DNA of 16,858 nt, from NCBI GenBank assembly GCA_034437615.1, contig DAOTTW010000337.1, positions 1 through 16,858 of the forward strand, written 5' to 3'. Of the stretch, positions 1 through 6,938 are shown in pieces (position 1 is the stretch's first letter; every line of letters begins with the position of its first letter). The stretch is from DAOTTW01 sp034437615 (lineage in GTDB: Bacteria; Chloroflexota; Anaerolineae; Aggregatilineales; Phototrophicaceae). Both the position numbers and the translations under genes were made by a program. The notes under the pieces were generated by a model, which made no database searches, was not told the origin of the DNA, and saw nothing but the letters and a program-made list of their open reading frames with translations.

Positions 1-1070
1 TGGCCAATCTGCCAGAGGCGCTATCGCAGTCACAGGGCGGCATCTTCGACGATTTACCGACACAAACGCCATCTGCACGGGCCACACGCCAGTTACCAGC
101 CTGGTTGCTGGATGCTACCGTCACACCACGAGCCATCAGCAGCACGCCATTCATATCACCGACGCCATCAGCCACATTGAATGTGCCGCAACAACTTAGC
201 TGGATGTTCGGCCCGGATTCGCCCTTTACACCACGCCCACCAACTGCCACAGCGACCCCCTCTCGCGTCACGCACCAATGGCTGTACCGCCCGATTGAAC
301 TCAGCGCAGAGCGCGTACACTGGGTTGACCGGACTTACCCCTATGGCAGCACACAGCTTGGCAACCGCAGCGTGCATCTAGGCGTCGAATTCGCCAACCC
401 GCGCTTTACGCCTGTGCTGGCCGCTGAGGAAGGCCGTGTGCTGTATGCAGGCAACGACAGCAGCACGCAATTCGGCCCCCGCCTGAACTATTATGGCAAT
501 CTGATTGTGCTGGAGCATACGAGCCTGAGCGCCCCAGATGGCCGCACGCTTTACACACTGTATGGGCATCTGCAACGCATGAACGTGCAGACCGGGCAGA
601 GGGTCAACGCGGGCGATCAACTCGGTGCGGTGGGCGATAGCGGCATTGCGTTGGGGCCACACCTGCATTTTGAAGTGCGCGTGGCGGCCCCTTACGATTA
701 CCGCAGCACGCGCAACCCGGAATTGTGGCTACGGCCTTATGTCGATCATGGTACGCTGGCCGGTTTTGCGACGGTGGCAGGTGTGCCGCCTGCTGAATAT
801 GGTGAACGGGTGGTATTGCTGGTGCGGAAGCGTAATAACGGCGATGGCACCACACGCGAGACCTACGCCTACGAGGGCACACAGGTCAATAGCAGCAGCG
901 CGTGGGGCGAAAACTTCGTGCTGGGGGATTTACCCGCCGGGGATTATGAGGTGATCGTCAGCACACGCCTGGGCCGGGTCCGCTTTCAACAGCAGGTCAG
1001 CATCGAAAGCGGGGACACAACCTGGTTAGAGGTGCCGTTGGCTGCGTGCCCGGATGACGCCTGCTTTTGA
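1..1070 (+). CDS. Secreted M23 (LytM-type) peptidase, 5' end outside the window
   Basis: Predicted zinc endopeptidase acting on peptidoglycan cross-links outside the membrane. The reading frame is open from base 3 without a stop, so the N terminus and any signal peptide lie upstream; the internal TTG at 105 is probably not the start. Counting from that TTG, residues 5-55 are rich in Thr, Pro and Ala, as in an extracellular linker. The M23 domain covers about 85-195: HLGVEF holds the first zinc ligand His91, LYGHL gives His155, and GPHLHFEV gives the HxH pair His186/His188. The second ligand of the usual HxxxD is Glu95 here, not Asp, which is odd and could change activity. Residues 217-315 look like a beta-sandwich domain (motif LPAGDYEVIV, as in carboxypeptidase-regulatory-like folds). 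The stop lies 8 bases from the stop of the convergent FHA-TIR gene. The family call is firm; the substrate is inferred. Confidence 0.9.
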   Translation, partial: ANLPEALSQSQGGIFDDLPTQTPSARATRQLPAWLLDATVTPRAISSTPFISPTPSATLNVPQQLSWMFGPDSPFTPRPPTATATPSRVTHQWLYRPIELSAERVHWVDRTYPYGSTQLGNRSVHLGVEFANPRFTPVLAAEEGRVLYAGNDSSTQFGPRLNYYGNLIVLEHTSLSAPDGRTLYTLYGHLQRMNVQTGQRVNAGDQLGAVGDSGIALGPHLHFEVRVAAPYDYRSTRNPELWLRPYVDHGTLAGFATVAGVPPAEYGERVVLLVRKRNNGDGTTRETYAYEGTQVNSSSAWGENFVLGDLPAGDYEVIVSTRLGRVRFQQQVSIESGDTTWLEVPLAACPDDACF

Positions 1071-1078
1071 TCGTTGCC

Positions 1079-2344
1079 CTATGTAATGGGGCGTGTGCGG
1101 CCCTGGTCGTTGCTGTATTTGCGTAATTCGGCTGCGACCTGCTGGAAGGTCGGCAGGGGCTTATAGGCGTCGAACACGACGGATGGCACTTTTTCCAGCA
1201 TCATTGGCAGGCGCTGCGCATCACGGTAATGCACCAGCACAATCGGCTTTTCGACCATCAGAAAGCGCCGATACGCACGCTCGATATGCGGCAGTTTCAG
1301 CGTGTGCGAGCCAACCACCAGCACCAACGCACAACAATCGTTCGTGGCACGGCCAATCTTATCCGTCCAGGCACTTGTTTCTGGGTCCAGCCCTTGCTCG
1401 ACCCAGGTCGGGATGCCTTCATCAATCAGGTATTTATACAAAAAGCGCACCATCGGCTGCCAGTCACGCCGATCATAGGCCACGAATACTTGACGCTCCA
1501 AATCGCCGCTTTGCACGACCTTCAGCAATTGATCGGTCGAAATGCGCTTCTGATCCTGCGTGTCTGGCACCTCGTAGGTAGCTACTTGAGTATTGGATTT
1601 TGAGGCGCTACGTGTAGCCACTTCATCGAGGCTTTTCGGGGTGTCCGTTTGGCGGCGCCTCTCGCTCAGCGAAGCCGTCGGTGGCAGGTCTGGCGTTGCG
1701 GTGTAGTACATGACCACCGTTGTGCCAATTTCCAGCTTGCCATTCAGGGGCAGCGCGGTTGGTTGCTTCAGCGTTTTGCCGTTGAGTTCTGTGCCATTGA
1801 GTGAGCCTAAATCCTCAATCGAATAGCCTGTGTTGGTACGTGCTAGGCGCAGGTGATGGCGGCTGACCTCGGTTGCTTGCACGATGATGTCGTTGGTCAG
1901 GTCGCGCCCAATAGAGATAGATGGCCCTTCGAGGGCGTAAATTTCGGGTTGTTCGCGGTCCTTGCGGTGAATCACCATGTAGTATTGCGCATTATCGTTG
2001 GTCCCGTCTGCGGTCAGTAATGACGTGCTGTTGGCGGAGGATTCCGTCGGCATGTATTCCAGCGTGATCGAATCGCCCAATTCGATGAGTTGGCGCGAGG
2101 CCAACAGCCAACCTGCTGTATCGACGGGCTGCCCATTGACGAAGGTGCCATTGGTGGACTGCAAATCGTGCAATTCGTAGTCATCCAGCACGCGCACGAA
2201 CTTGCAATGATGGCGGCTGACTTCGTTATCATCAATGACAATCGTATTGGTGATGCCCCGCCCAATGCTGACGGTCTCTGCTTCGAGGTCGAATTCTGTG
2301 CCGGGTTTTGGACCCCGGATCATCTTTAAACGCGGCATAGCCAT
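1079..2344 (-). CDS. FHA-FHA-TIR fusion protein
   Basis: Likely cytoplasmic signalling protein with two phosphothreonine-binding FHA domains followed by a TIR domain. Numbered from the ATG at 2344: FHA1 about 5-97 with SIGRG (Gly28, Arg29), SRHH (43-46) and STNGTFVNG (63-71); FHA2 about 122-216 with SIGR (Gly146, Arg147), SRHH (161-164) and LNGTELNG (182-189). A polar linker (218-285) leads to a TIR-like domain at 286-410: VFVAYDRRDW, GIPTWVEQGLDP, ALVLVVGSH, then IERAY. Glu355 aligns with the catalytic Glu of TIR NADases, but the Trp of WxxxE is not in place. No TM segment is seen. ATG 2344 is chosen over the in-frame GTG at 2371 because AGAGG (2351-2355) lies 6 bases before it and a TGCTAAAAT -10 box lies at 2378-2386. 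Both FHA domains keep the phosphopeptide-binding residues. A Ser/Thr kinase partner is inferred; none is encoded here. Confidence 0.88.
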   Translation of the reverse strand: MAMPRLKMIRGPKPGTEFDLEAETVSIGRGITNTIVIDDNEVSRHHCKFVRVLDDYELHDLQSTNGTFVNGQPVDTAGWLLASRQLIELGDSITLEYMPTESSANSTSLLTADGTNDNAQYYMVIHRKDREQPEIYALEGPSISIGRDLTNDIIVQATEVSRHHLRLARTNTGYSIEDLGSLNGTELNGKTLKQPTALPLNGKLEIGTTVVMYYTATPDLPPTASLSERRRQTDTPKSLDEVATRSASKSNTQVATYEVPDTQDQKRISTDQLLKVVQSGDLERQVFVAYDRRDWQPMVRFLYKYLIDEGIPTWVEQGLDPETSAWTDKIGRATNDCCALVLVVGSHTLKLPHIERAYRRFLMVEKPIVLVHYRDAQRLPMMLEKVPSVVFDAYKPLPTFQQVAAELRKYSNDQGRTRPIT

Positions 2345-2377
2345 TTCTTGCCTCTGATGCGGACGAATCACGTCTTT

Positions 2378-2386
2378 ATTTTAGCA
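2378..2386 (-). promoter_or_regulatory. Extended -10 promoter of the FHA-FHA-TIR gene
   Basis: On the minus strand this reads TGC TAAAAT, an extended -10 (TGn) with 5 of 6 matches to TATAAT, 34 bases before the ATG at 2344. A TTGCTT with a 15-base spacer is a poor -35. The same TGC-TAAAAT sits before the gene starting at 14719, and TGC-TACAAT before the gene starting at 12956. Sequence-based candidate only. Confidence 0.45.
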
Positions 2387-2507
2387 GAGGCGGCTATAAG
2401 CAACCAAGCAACATCACACAAATTGCACAAATTAATTACAAAGCGCTTACAGGGTTACAATTGAAATTGCGAAATGTGGGTGTCGCCATACCACGATACG
2501 CAATAAT

Positions 2508-2531
2508 GGGTGAGGGCAGTCACCCTCACCT
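2508..2531 (-). terminator. Hairpin downstream of the 182-residue gene
   Basis: GGTGAGGG (2509-2516) pairs perfectly with CCCTCACC (2523-2530) around a 6-base loop, with one extra G:T pair outside. It lies 38 bases beyond the stop of the minus-strand gene ending at 2569. No T-tract follows on the minus strand, so it may be a weak or Rho-assisted terminator, a 3' stabiliser, or a dispersed palindrome. The rest of the gap 2345-2568 is AT-rich, with a tandem 9-mer CACAAATTG/CACAAATTA at 2417-2434. Confidence 0.45.
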
Positions 2532-2568
2532 CGCCTGAAGCCCCCGATCATCACCGACGAAAAGCGTG

Positions 2569-3117
2569 CTATTTACGATCATCGATGGTGTTGGACAAAA
2601 AAGCGCTGAAGCCGTTATCGGGGTCGTTGCGGACGACCAGCGTGCGCGTGCCGCCGACGTGGTCCACGCCTGCGATCTTGTAGGCTTTGGCGGGGCGGCC
2701 TTCGCTATCCAGGCGGTTTGTCCAGTAGATGTAATTGCCGCGCTGCCAGACGTAAATCACAGGCATCCCATCGACTTGGATCTCTATATGGCGGTTTGCA
2801 AAATCCCCGAAGCGTGGCGGCTCATACCAGGGCACCCACGACCCAGCGGTGCGGTCGGTCTTCATGCCGACCTGCGTCTGTCCGAGTATCTCGCGGTTGT
2901 CGCGGGGTTGTTCGCGGTTGACGAATTTGATTGTACGGTCTGTCGTGTTGAAGATGCTGGTAATCTCTGTAACTGGCATAGAATCCCTCACTGCACCGGT
3001 GCCATCATTAACGCCTTTTACGGCGGCGTTTGTCCCTTCGCCGATCAATTGCACCCCTTTGGCAATGCCCTTACCAATGGTGGAAATAACCTTCCAAGCG
3101 TTGAAGTCATCGCTCAT
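2569..3117 (-). CDS. Conserved-looking hypothetical protein, 182 aa
   Basis: I do not recognise a family. Residues 1-45 are glycine-rich and probably helical (GKGIAKGVQLIGEG), with no clear signal peptide or TM segment. Residues 50-165 look beta-rich, with many aromatic residues: TDRTIKFVN (59-67), GSWVPWYEP (92-100), MPVIYVWQRGNYIYWTN (118-134) and GGTRTLVVRND (155-165). The alternation of hydrophobic strands and Trp/Tyr residues suggests a compact beta-sandwich or binding domain. The start is the ATG at 3117, preceded by a weak purine run (AAAGAG about 9 bases upstream). It lies 127 bases downstream of trmD and 224 bases upstream of the FHA-FHA-TIR gene, on the same strand. The opposite strand is also open across the region, but its product has poor protein character, so the minus strand is preferred. 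Confidence 0.7.
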   Translation of the reverse strand: MSDDFNAWKVISTIGKGIAKGVQLIGEGTNAAVKGVNDGTGAVRDSMPVTEITSIFNTTDRTIKFVNREQPRDNREILGQTQVGMKTDRTAGSWVPWYEPPRFGDFANRHIEIQVDGMPVIYVWQRGNYIYWTNRLDSEGRPAKAYKIAGVDHVGGTRTLVVRNDPDNGFSAFLSNTIDDRK

Positions 3118-3244
3118 AGGACGTACTCTTTCAATTTTTTGTCAAGTGTATCACGATTGCATTAGTGCGATATTTGGTTTCATCGCGTTTACAGCTTTGC
3201 AGTATGCACTGAAATTTACGTATGCCGGGGCGTTGCGTTGCACA

Positions 3245-3991
3245 TCAAGCAGGGTTCTCAGCGTCCTCTAGCGCAAGCTGCGCCAGGAAATAACGCTCGT
3301 CATCGCTCAGGTGCGCATCCCGCAGCAATTCGGGGCGGTTGCGCCAGGTGCGCCGGATGCTCTGCCGCCGCCGCCATTGGTTGATGGCGGCATGGTTGCC
3401 GTTCCTGAGCACATCTGGCACGCCCGAGCCACGAAATGCAAGTGGACGCGTGTAATGTGGCCCTTCTAGCAGGCCGTCGGCGTGGCTATCGCGCTCAACC
3501 GCGCCTACTGCACCCAGCACGCCGGGGATTTGGCGCACAACCGCATCTATCACGACCATTGCCGCCAATTCGCCACCCGTCAGCACATAATCCCCGATGC
3601 TAATTTCATGCGTCACGACCAGATCACGCACACGCTCATCTATGCCTTCATAGTGACCACACAGCAGCAACATACGCGGCAAGCGCGATAATTTGACGGC
3701 GATCTGATGCGAAAACACGCGGCCCTGTGGCGTCATCAGGATAACGGGGCTGGTGGCGTCATCGGCGCGGATTTGCTCGATGGCCTGCACCACCACATCG
3801 GCTTTCATGACCATACCGCCGCCACCACCATAGGGCGTATCATCGACCTGACGGTGCTTATCTGTGCTATAATCGCGGATGTTGTGCACTTGCAAATCCA
3901 GCAAAGCGCGTTCACGGGCTTTCCACATCATACTCTCGGACATGGGGCCATCGAACATGCCCGGAAACAGTGTCAGTACGTCAATACGCAT
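3245..3991 (-). CDS. trmD: tRNA (guanine-N1-)-methyltransferase TrmD
   Basis: Methylates N1 of G37 in tRNAs, using S-adenosylmethionine, to prevent +1 frameshifting; cytoplasmic SPOUT-class enzyme. Seen: N terminus MRIDVLTLFPGMF, PYGGGGGMVMK (53-63), the trefoil-knot cofactor segments LLCGHYEGIDERV (109-121) and EISIGDYVLTGGE (129-141), RQIPGVLG with Arg153, and DGLLEGPHYTRP (172-183), where Asp172 matches the family's catalytic Asp. The 248-residue length is normal. The ATG at 3991 gives the standard family N terminus and has AGGA 8 bases upstream; an in-frame ATG at 4033 would add 14 non-conserved residues with no good RBS. The usual neighbours rpsP, rimM and rplS are absent; it stands divergent from greA. 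Confidence 0.96.
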   Translation of the reverse strand: MRIDVLTLFPGMFDGPMSESMMWKARERALLDLQVHNIRDYSTDKHRQVDDTPYGGGGGMVMKADVVVQAIEQIRADDATSPVILMTPQGRVFSHQIAVKLSRLPRMLLLCGHYEGIDERVRDLVVTHEISIGDYVLTGGELAAMVVIDAVVRQIPGVLGAVGAVERDSHADGLLEGPHYTRPLAFRGSGVPDVLRNGNHAAINQWRRRQSIRRTWRNRPELLRDAHLSDDERYFLAQLALEDAENPA

Positions 3992-4176
3992 GGGGGTCGT
4001 CCTGCGGTCTGTGTCATCGTTCATGCTCATCATAACACTGCTCAGCCTGCTGATGGGTAACGATGCACGTTAAGTTACTTTTTACTTTACAAGTGTTTAA
4101 TTTTCATGATACATTGCTGCTACAAAGTGGATTGACGCAAGGTGACACTCGGACATTCCTACAACATCATTCCTCG

Positions 4177-4198
4177 CACAGCCATTCGCTGTGTCTTT
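4177..4198 (+). promoter_or_regulatory. Hairpin plus T-run in the greA leader
   Basis: CACAGC (4177-4182) and GCTGTG (4188-4193) form a 6-bp stem with a 5-base loop, followed at once by TCTTTT. This looks like a weak intrinsic terminator 70 bases before the greA ATG. A candidate promoter further upstream (TTTACA at 4086, GATACA at 4108) is poor. Enterobacterial greA is known to have a leader terminator; a similar role here is only an inference. Confidence 0.3.
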
Positions 4199-4252
4199 TA
4201 AATCACCCAAACTGACGCGGCGCAACATTGGGGGGCGCTGCAAGCTACCTCT

Positions 4253-4258
4253 AGGAGG
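4253..4258 (+). promoter_or_regulatory. Ribosome binding site of greA
   Basis: A full AGGAGG, 11 bases before the ATG at 4270. It is one of the strongest Shine-Dalgarno matches in the window and fits high expression of greA. Confidence 0.8.
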
Positions 4259-4269
4259 CGCTTCCAACG

Positions 4270-4743
4270 ATGGTTGATCGAGTCGAGTATCTAACGCCTG
4301 AAGGACGTGCGCAACTGGAAAAACGCTGGAATTATCTGGTCAAAGTTCGCCGCCAGGAAGTCGCTGAGCGCCTGCACCAAGCCTTGCAGGACGGGGGCGA
4401 GATAACGGAGAACTCCCAGTATGAAGAGGCGAAGAATGAGCAGGCGATGGTCGAGGCAGATATTGCCCGCCTGAGTTACATCCTCACGAATGCCAAGATC
4501 ATCGAGGATGGCCAAGTATATGATACGGTGCAAGTCGGCTCACATGTGACGCTGGTTGAAAAAGGCACCAAAGACGAAGAAACGTACTATCTGGTCGGTT
4601 CCGCAGAGGCCAACCCACGCCAGGGCAAAATCTCCATCGAAAGCCCGTTGGGTAAGGCGCTGGTGGGCAAAGCGGTGGGCGATAAGGTCAAGATTGACGC
4701 GCCCGATGGGGAAATTACGTTCGTGATCCAGCAGATCAGCTAG
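4270..4743 (+). CDS. greA: Transcription elongation factor GreA
   Basis: Rescues backtracked RNA polymerase by inserting a coiled coil into the secondary channel and stimulating cleavage of the nascent RNA. The protein has 157 residues, the usual length. Residues 8-77 are the N-terminal coiled coil with the tip GGEITENSQYEEAKNEQ (42-58). The acidic pair that is Asp41/Glu44 in the E. coli protein appears as Glu44/Glu47, so one position carries a conservative Asp-to-Glu change. Residues 83-157 form the FKBP-like C-terminal domain (VQVGSHVTLVEKG, ISIESPLGKALVGKAVGD). The start is fixed by AGGAGG at 4253. A good hairpin terminator follows at 4770, so it is probably mostly monocistronic, with read-through to lysS possible. 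Confidence 0.97.
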   Translation: MVDRVEYLTPEGRAQLEKRWNYLVKVRRQEVAERLHQALQDGGEITENSQYEEAKNEQAMVEADIARLSYILTNAKIIEDGQVYDTVQVGSHVTLVEKGTKDEETYYLVGSAEANPRQGKISIESPLGKALVGKAVGDKVKIDAPDGEITFVIQQIS

Positions 4744-4769
4744 CAGGCTGGCTGCATGACTGTTCTCAC

Positions 4770-4800
4770 AAGGGTGGGTCGCGCTGATCCACCCTTTTCT
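4770..4800 (+). terminator. Rho-independent terminator after greA
   Basis: AAGGGTGGGT (4770-4779) pairs with ATCCACCCTT (4787-4796): ten pairs including one G:T, around a 7-base loop, followed by the T-rich TTCTGTTGT. It ends just upstream of the lysS ribosome binding site at 4808, so it separates greA from lysS and could also mask the lysS leader. Confidence 0.75.
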
Positions 4801-4807
4801 GTTGTAA

Positions 4808-4812
4808 AGGAG
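4808..4812 (+). promoter_or_regulatory. RBS fixing the TTG start of lysS
   Basis: AGGAG (within AAAGGAG) lies 8 bases before TTG at 4821. No ATG or GTG is in a better position, so lysS appears to start with TTG. Confidence 0.75.
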
Positions 4813-4820
4813 CAACCCAC

Positions 4821-6431
4821 TTGACCACCTGGCAACCCAACAACGTCGAACAGGACCGCCTGAAAAAAGCCGCGCAGCTACGCGAGCAAGGCGTCACGCT
4901 GTATCCAGCGCGTGTGCAGCGCACACATAGCACCCTACAGGCCATCCACGCCTACGAGGACGCCACACAGAATTTAGCCGCAGACGCCGACGAACCCCAG
5001 ATCGCCGTGACCGTGACCGGGCGCATCCGGCGTGCCAACATTAAAGGCAAGGTCAGCTTCATGCACATCGAGGATGAAAGCGGGCGCGTGCAGTTGTTCC
5101 TGCGCATCAACGATATGGGCGCTGGGCAATATGATCTGGTCAAAAGCAAGCTGGTGGATGTCGATGATTTTGTGCAGGCCAGCGGCCAGATGATGCGCAC
5201 CAAAGCAGGCGAGGTCAGCGTGCGCGTGACGGACCTGAAATTGCTGTCGAAGTCGCTCAGCCCCTTGCCAGTGGTCAAACAACAGACGCTCGATGATGGC
5301 ACGGTGGTCGAATATGGTGAATTCAGTGACCGCGAGACACGCTATCGCCAGCGCTATGCGGATTTAGCCGTGAATCGGCACGTGCGCGCTGTCTTTCGCA
5401 CGCGCTCACGGGTGCTACGCGCCATGCGTGAATATCTGGATGAGCACGAGCATATGCTAGAGGTCGAAACGCCCGTGTTGCAACCCGTTTACGGCGGCGC
5501 GGCGGCGCGACCCTTCACCACGCATCACAACCAACTGAAGCAAGATTTATACCTGCGCATCAGTTTTGAGCTATACCTGAAGCGGTTGCTGGTCGGTGGC
5601 TATGATGCCGTGTACGAGATCGGGCGCGACTTCCGCAACGAGGGCGTAAGCTGGAAGCACAACCCCGAATTCACGATGCTGGAATTCTACAAAGCCTACG
5701 CCGATTACAATGATGTGATGGACATCACCGAGCAGATGGTGGCATACATCGCAGAAAAGGCCAGCGGCAGCACGACATTTACGTTTGATGGCCACGAAAT
5801 CGACGTTGCACCACCCTGGCCTCGTCTAACGATTCGTGAGGCGGTGCAAAAATACCTGGATGTGGATTACATGCAGTACCCGGATGCCGAAGCGCTGGCG
5901 GCTCTGCTGAAAGACCCCTTCGGCCTGGATGTGAAGCCGGGTGAACCCTGGGGCCGTTTGGTCGTGGAGCATCTTTTCGGCACGCTGGTCGAGCCAAAGC
6001 TGATTCAGCCTATGTTCATCAAGGATTATCCGCGTGATGTGTCGCCCTTTGCCAAAGCCGTTGAAGATGCGAACGATGCCTTGCACGTCGAGCGCTTTGA
6101 ATTCTTCATCGCCGGTATGGAGATGGGCAATGCCTTCACTGAGCTAAACGACCCGGTGGACCAGCAAGAGCGCTTCGAGCAGATGGCGGCGCTGTACCGT
6201 GACCAGGACGACGACGCCACGCCCTTCGATGCGGATTACCTGCGGGCGATGCGCTACGGGATGCCGCCGAGTGGGGGCTTCGGCATGGGTGTAGATCGGC
6301 TGGTGATGCTGTTGACAGACCAGCATACGATTCGCGATGTGCTGCTGTATCCGCATTTGCGGCGCGTGGGTGGTGGCGACGAGGGCGAATCCGCCGAAGC
6401 TACACAGGAAGGACAAACCACACAGCCATGA
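4821..6431 (+). CDS. lysS: Lysyl-tRNA synthetase, class II
   Basis: Charges tRNA-Lys with lysine using ATP in the cytoplasm. The N-terminal OB-fold anticodon-binding domain is at about 50-150 (VTVTGRIRRANIKGKVSF, IEDESGRVQLFLR). The class II catalytic core follows: YLRISFELYLKRLLVGG, motif 2 FRNEG (271-275) with HNPEFTMLEFYKAYADY, ELNDPVDQQERF, and motif 3 GMGVDRL (488-494). At 536 residues it is slightly longer than usual, partly from a Gly/Glu/Gln-rich C-terminal tail (about 515-536). Between SPLP (147-150) and RYRQRY (174-179) the usual short [WF]HGL-containing segment is replaced by 23 residues, about 12 more than in E. coli LysS as I recall it. It starts with TTG. Its 3' end faces crcB across a 54-base gap holding a perfect 20-base palindrome. 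Confidence 0.96.
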   Translation: MTTWQPNNVEQDRLKKAAQLREQGVTLYPARVQRTHSTLQAIHAYEDATQNLAADADEPQIAVTVTGRIRRANIKGKVSFMHIEDESGRVQLFLRINDMGAGQYDLVKSKLVDVDDFVQASGQMMRTKAGEVSVRVTDLKLLSKSLSPLPVVKQQTLDDGTVVEYGEFSDRETRYRQRYADLAVNRHVRAVFRTRSRVLRAMREYLDEHEHMLEVETPVLQPVYGGAAARPFTTHHNQLKQDLYLRISFELYLKRLLVGGYDAVYEIGRDFRNEGVSWKHNPEFTMLEFYKAYADYNDVMDITEQMVAYIAEKASGSTTFTFDGHEIDVAPPWPRLTIREAVQKYLDVDYMQYPDAEALAALLKDPFGLDVKPGEPWGRLVVEHLFGTLVEPKLIQPMFIKDYPRDVSPFAKAVEDANDALHVERFEFFIAGMEMGNAFTELNDPVDQQERFEQMAALYRDQDDDATPFDADYLRAMRYGMPPSGGFGMGVDRLVMLLTDQHTIRDVLLYPHLRRVGGGDEGESAEATQEGQTTQP

Positions 6432-6447
6432 ATTAGAACGCTCGCGC

Positions 6448-6469
6448 AGGGACGCCATTCTTGGCGTCC
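6448..6469. repeat. REP-like hairpin between lysS and crcB
   Basis: GGACGCCA (6450-6457), loop TTCT, TGGCGTCC (6462-6469): a perfect 8-bp stem. The reverse complement is identical over all 20 bases to the hairpin at 9755-9774. It lies in the 54-base gap between two convergent genes and may double as a bidirectional terminator. Confidence 0.75.
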
Positions 6470-6485
6470 AGGGCGGCGAATTTGC

Positions 6486-6869
6486 TCAGAGCGCACGCCC
6501 GATGGCAAGGCCCGCGAACACCGCTAGCAGACCTAGCGCAAGCTGCAAGCTCACGTTGCCGAAAGCGGCCAGCCAGCGTGCCTCTTGCAACAGCGTTGCC
6601 GTATCAAACATAAAGGTCGAGAAGGTAGTGAAAGCCCCCATGAAGCCCGTCAGCATCAGCGTGCGGGTGTGGGGAGGTACAGCCGTGGCGTACTTATCCG
6701 TCAGCGTCCAGATGACGCCGAATAGCAAGCTGCCCAGCAGGTTAACGGCGATAGTGCCCCAGGGAAAGCCGCTAGTGAGCATTTGCTGGGCCAGCTTACC
6801 TAATCCGAAGCGGGCCAGCGCCCCCAGTGCCCCACCGATGCTGATGAATAGAAATTGTGCGAGTGTCAT
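6486..6869 (-). CDS. crcB: Fluoride ion channel FluC/CrcB
   Basis: Small membrane protein that forms a dual-topology dimeric channel exporting fluoride. The 127 residues match the family length and hold four hydrophobic segments. Seen: GGALGALARFGLG (12-24), GTIAVNLLGSLLFG with the conserved pore-lining Asn, and GFMGAFTTFSTF with the phenylalanine and threonine residues that line the fluoride path and the central sodium site. The ATG at 6869 is chosen because it puts the family motif close to the N terminus. Open sequence reaches 6956, but that start would place a REP-like palindrome inside the gene and add a non-conserved Cys/Ala-rich stretch. The ribosome binding site is weak (AGAAG about 10 bases upstream). 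No fluoride riboswitch is evident in the leader. Confidence 0.95.
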   Translation of the reverse strand: MTLAQFLFISIGGALGALARFGLGKLAQQMLTSGFPWGTIAVNLLGSLLFGVIWTLTDKYATAVPPHTRTLMLTGFMGAFTTFSTFMFDTATLLQEARWLAAFGNVSLQLALGLLAVFAGLAIGRAL

Positions 6870-6938
6870 GGCGGTTTGCTTCTCGCTCTCTGTGATAGAC
6901 AACACCGCACAACAGCGCGGTTGTGTGTTTTTCGCGGC

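Noticed and set aside
3140..3145. Minus-strand TTGACA as the -35 of the 182-residue gene
   Set aside because: A perfect -35 hexamer, but at a 17-base spacing the next six bases are GTCCTA, directly against the ATG; no -10 fits.
2566..3165. Open plus-strand frame of about 199 codons opposite the 182-residue gene
   Set aside because: The minus-strand product has a more natural composition with strand-like blocks and an ATG start; the plus-strand product is rich in scattered Cys and His and has no RBS.
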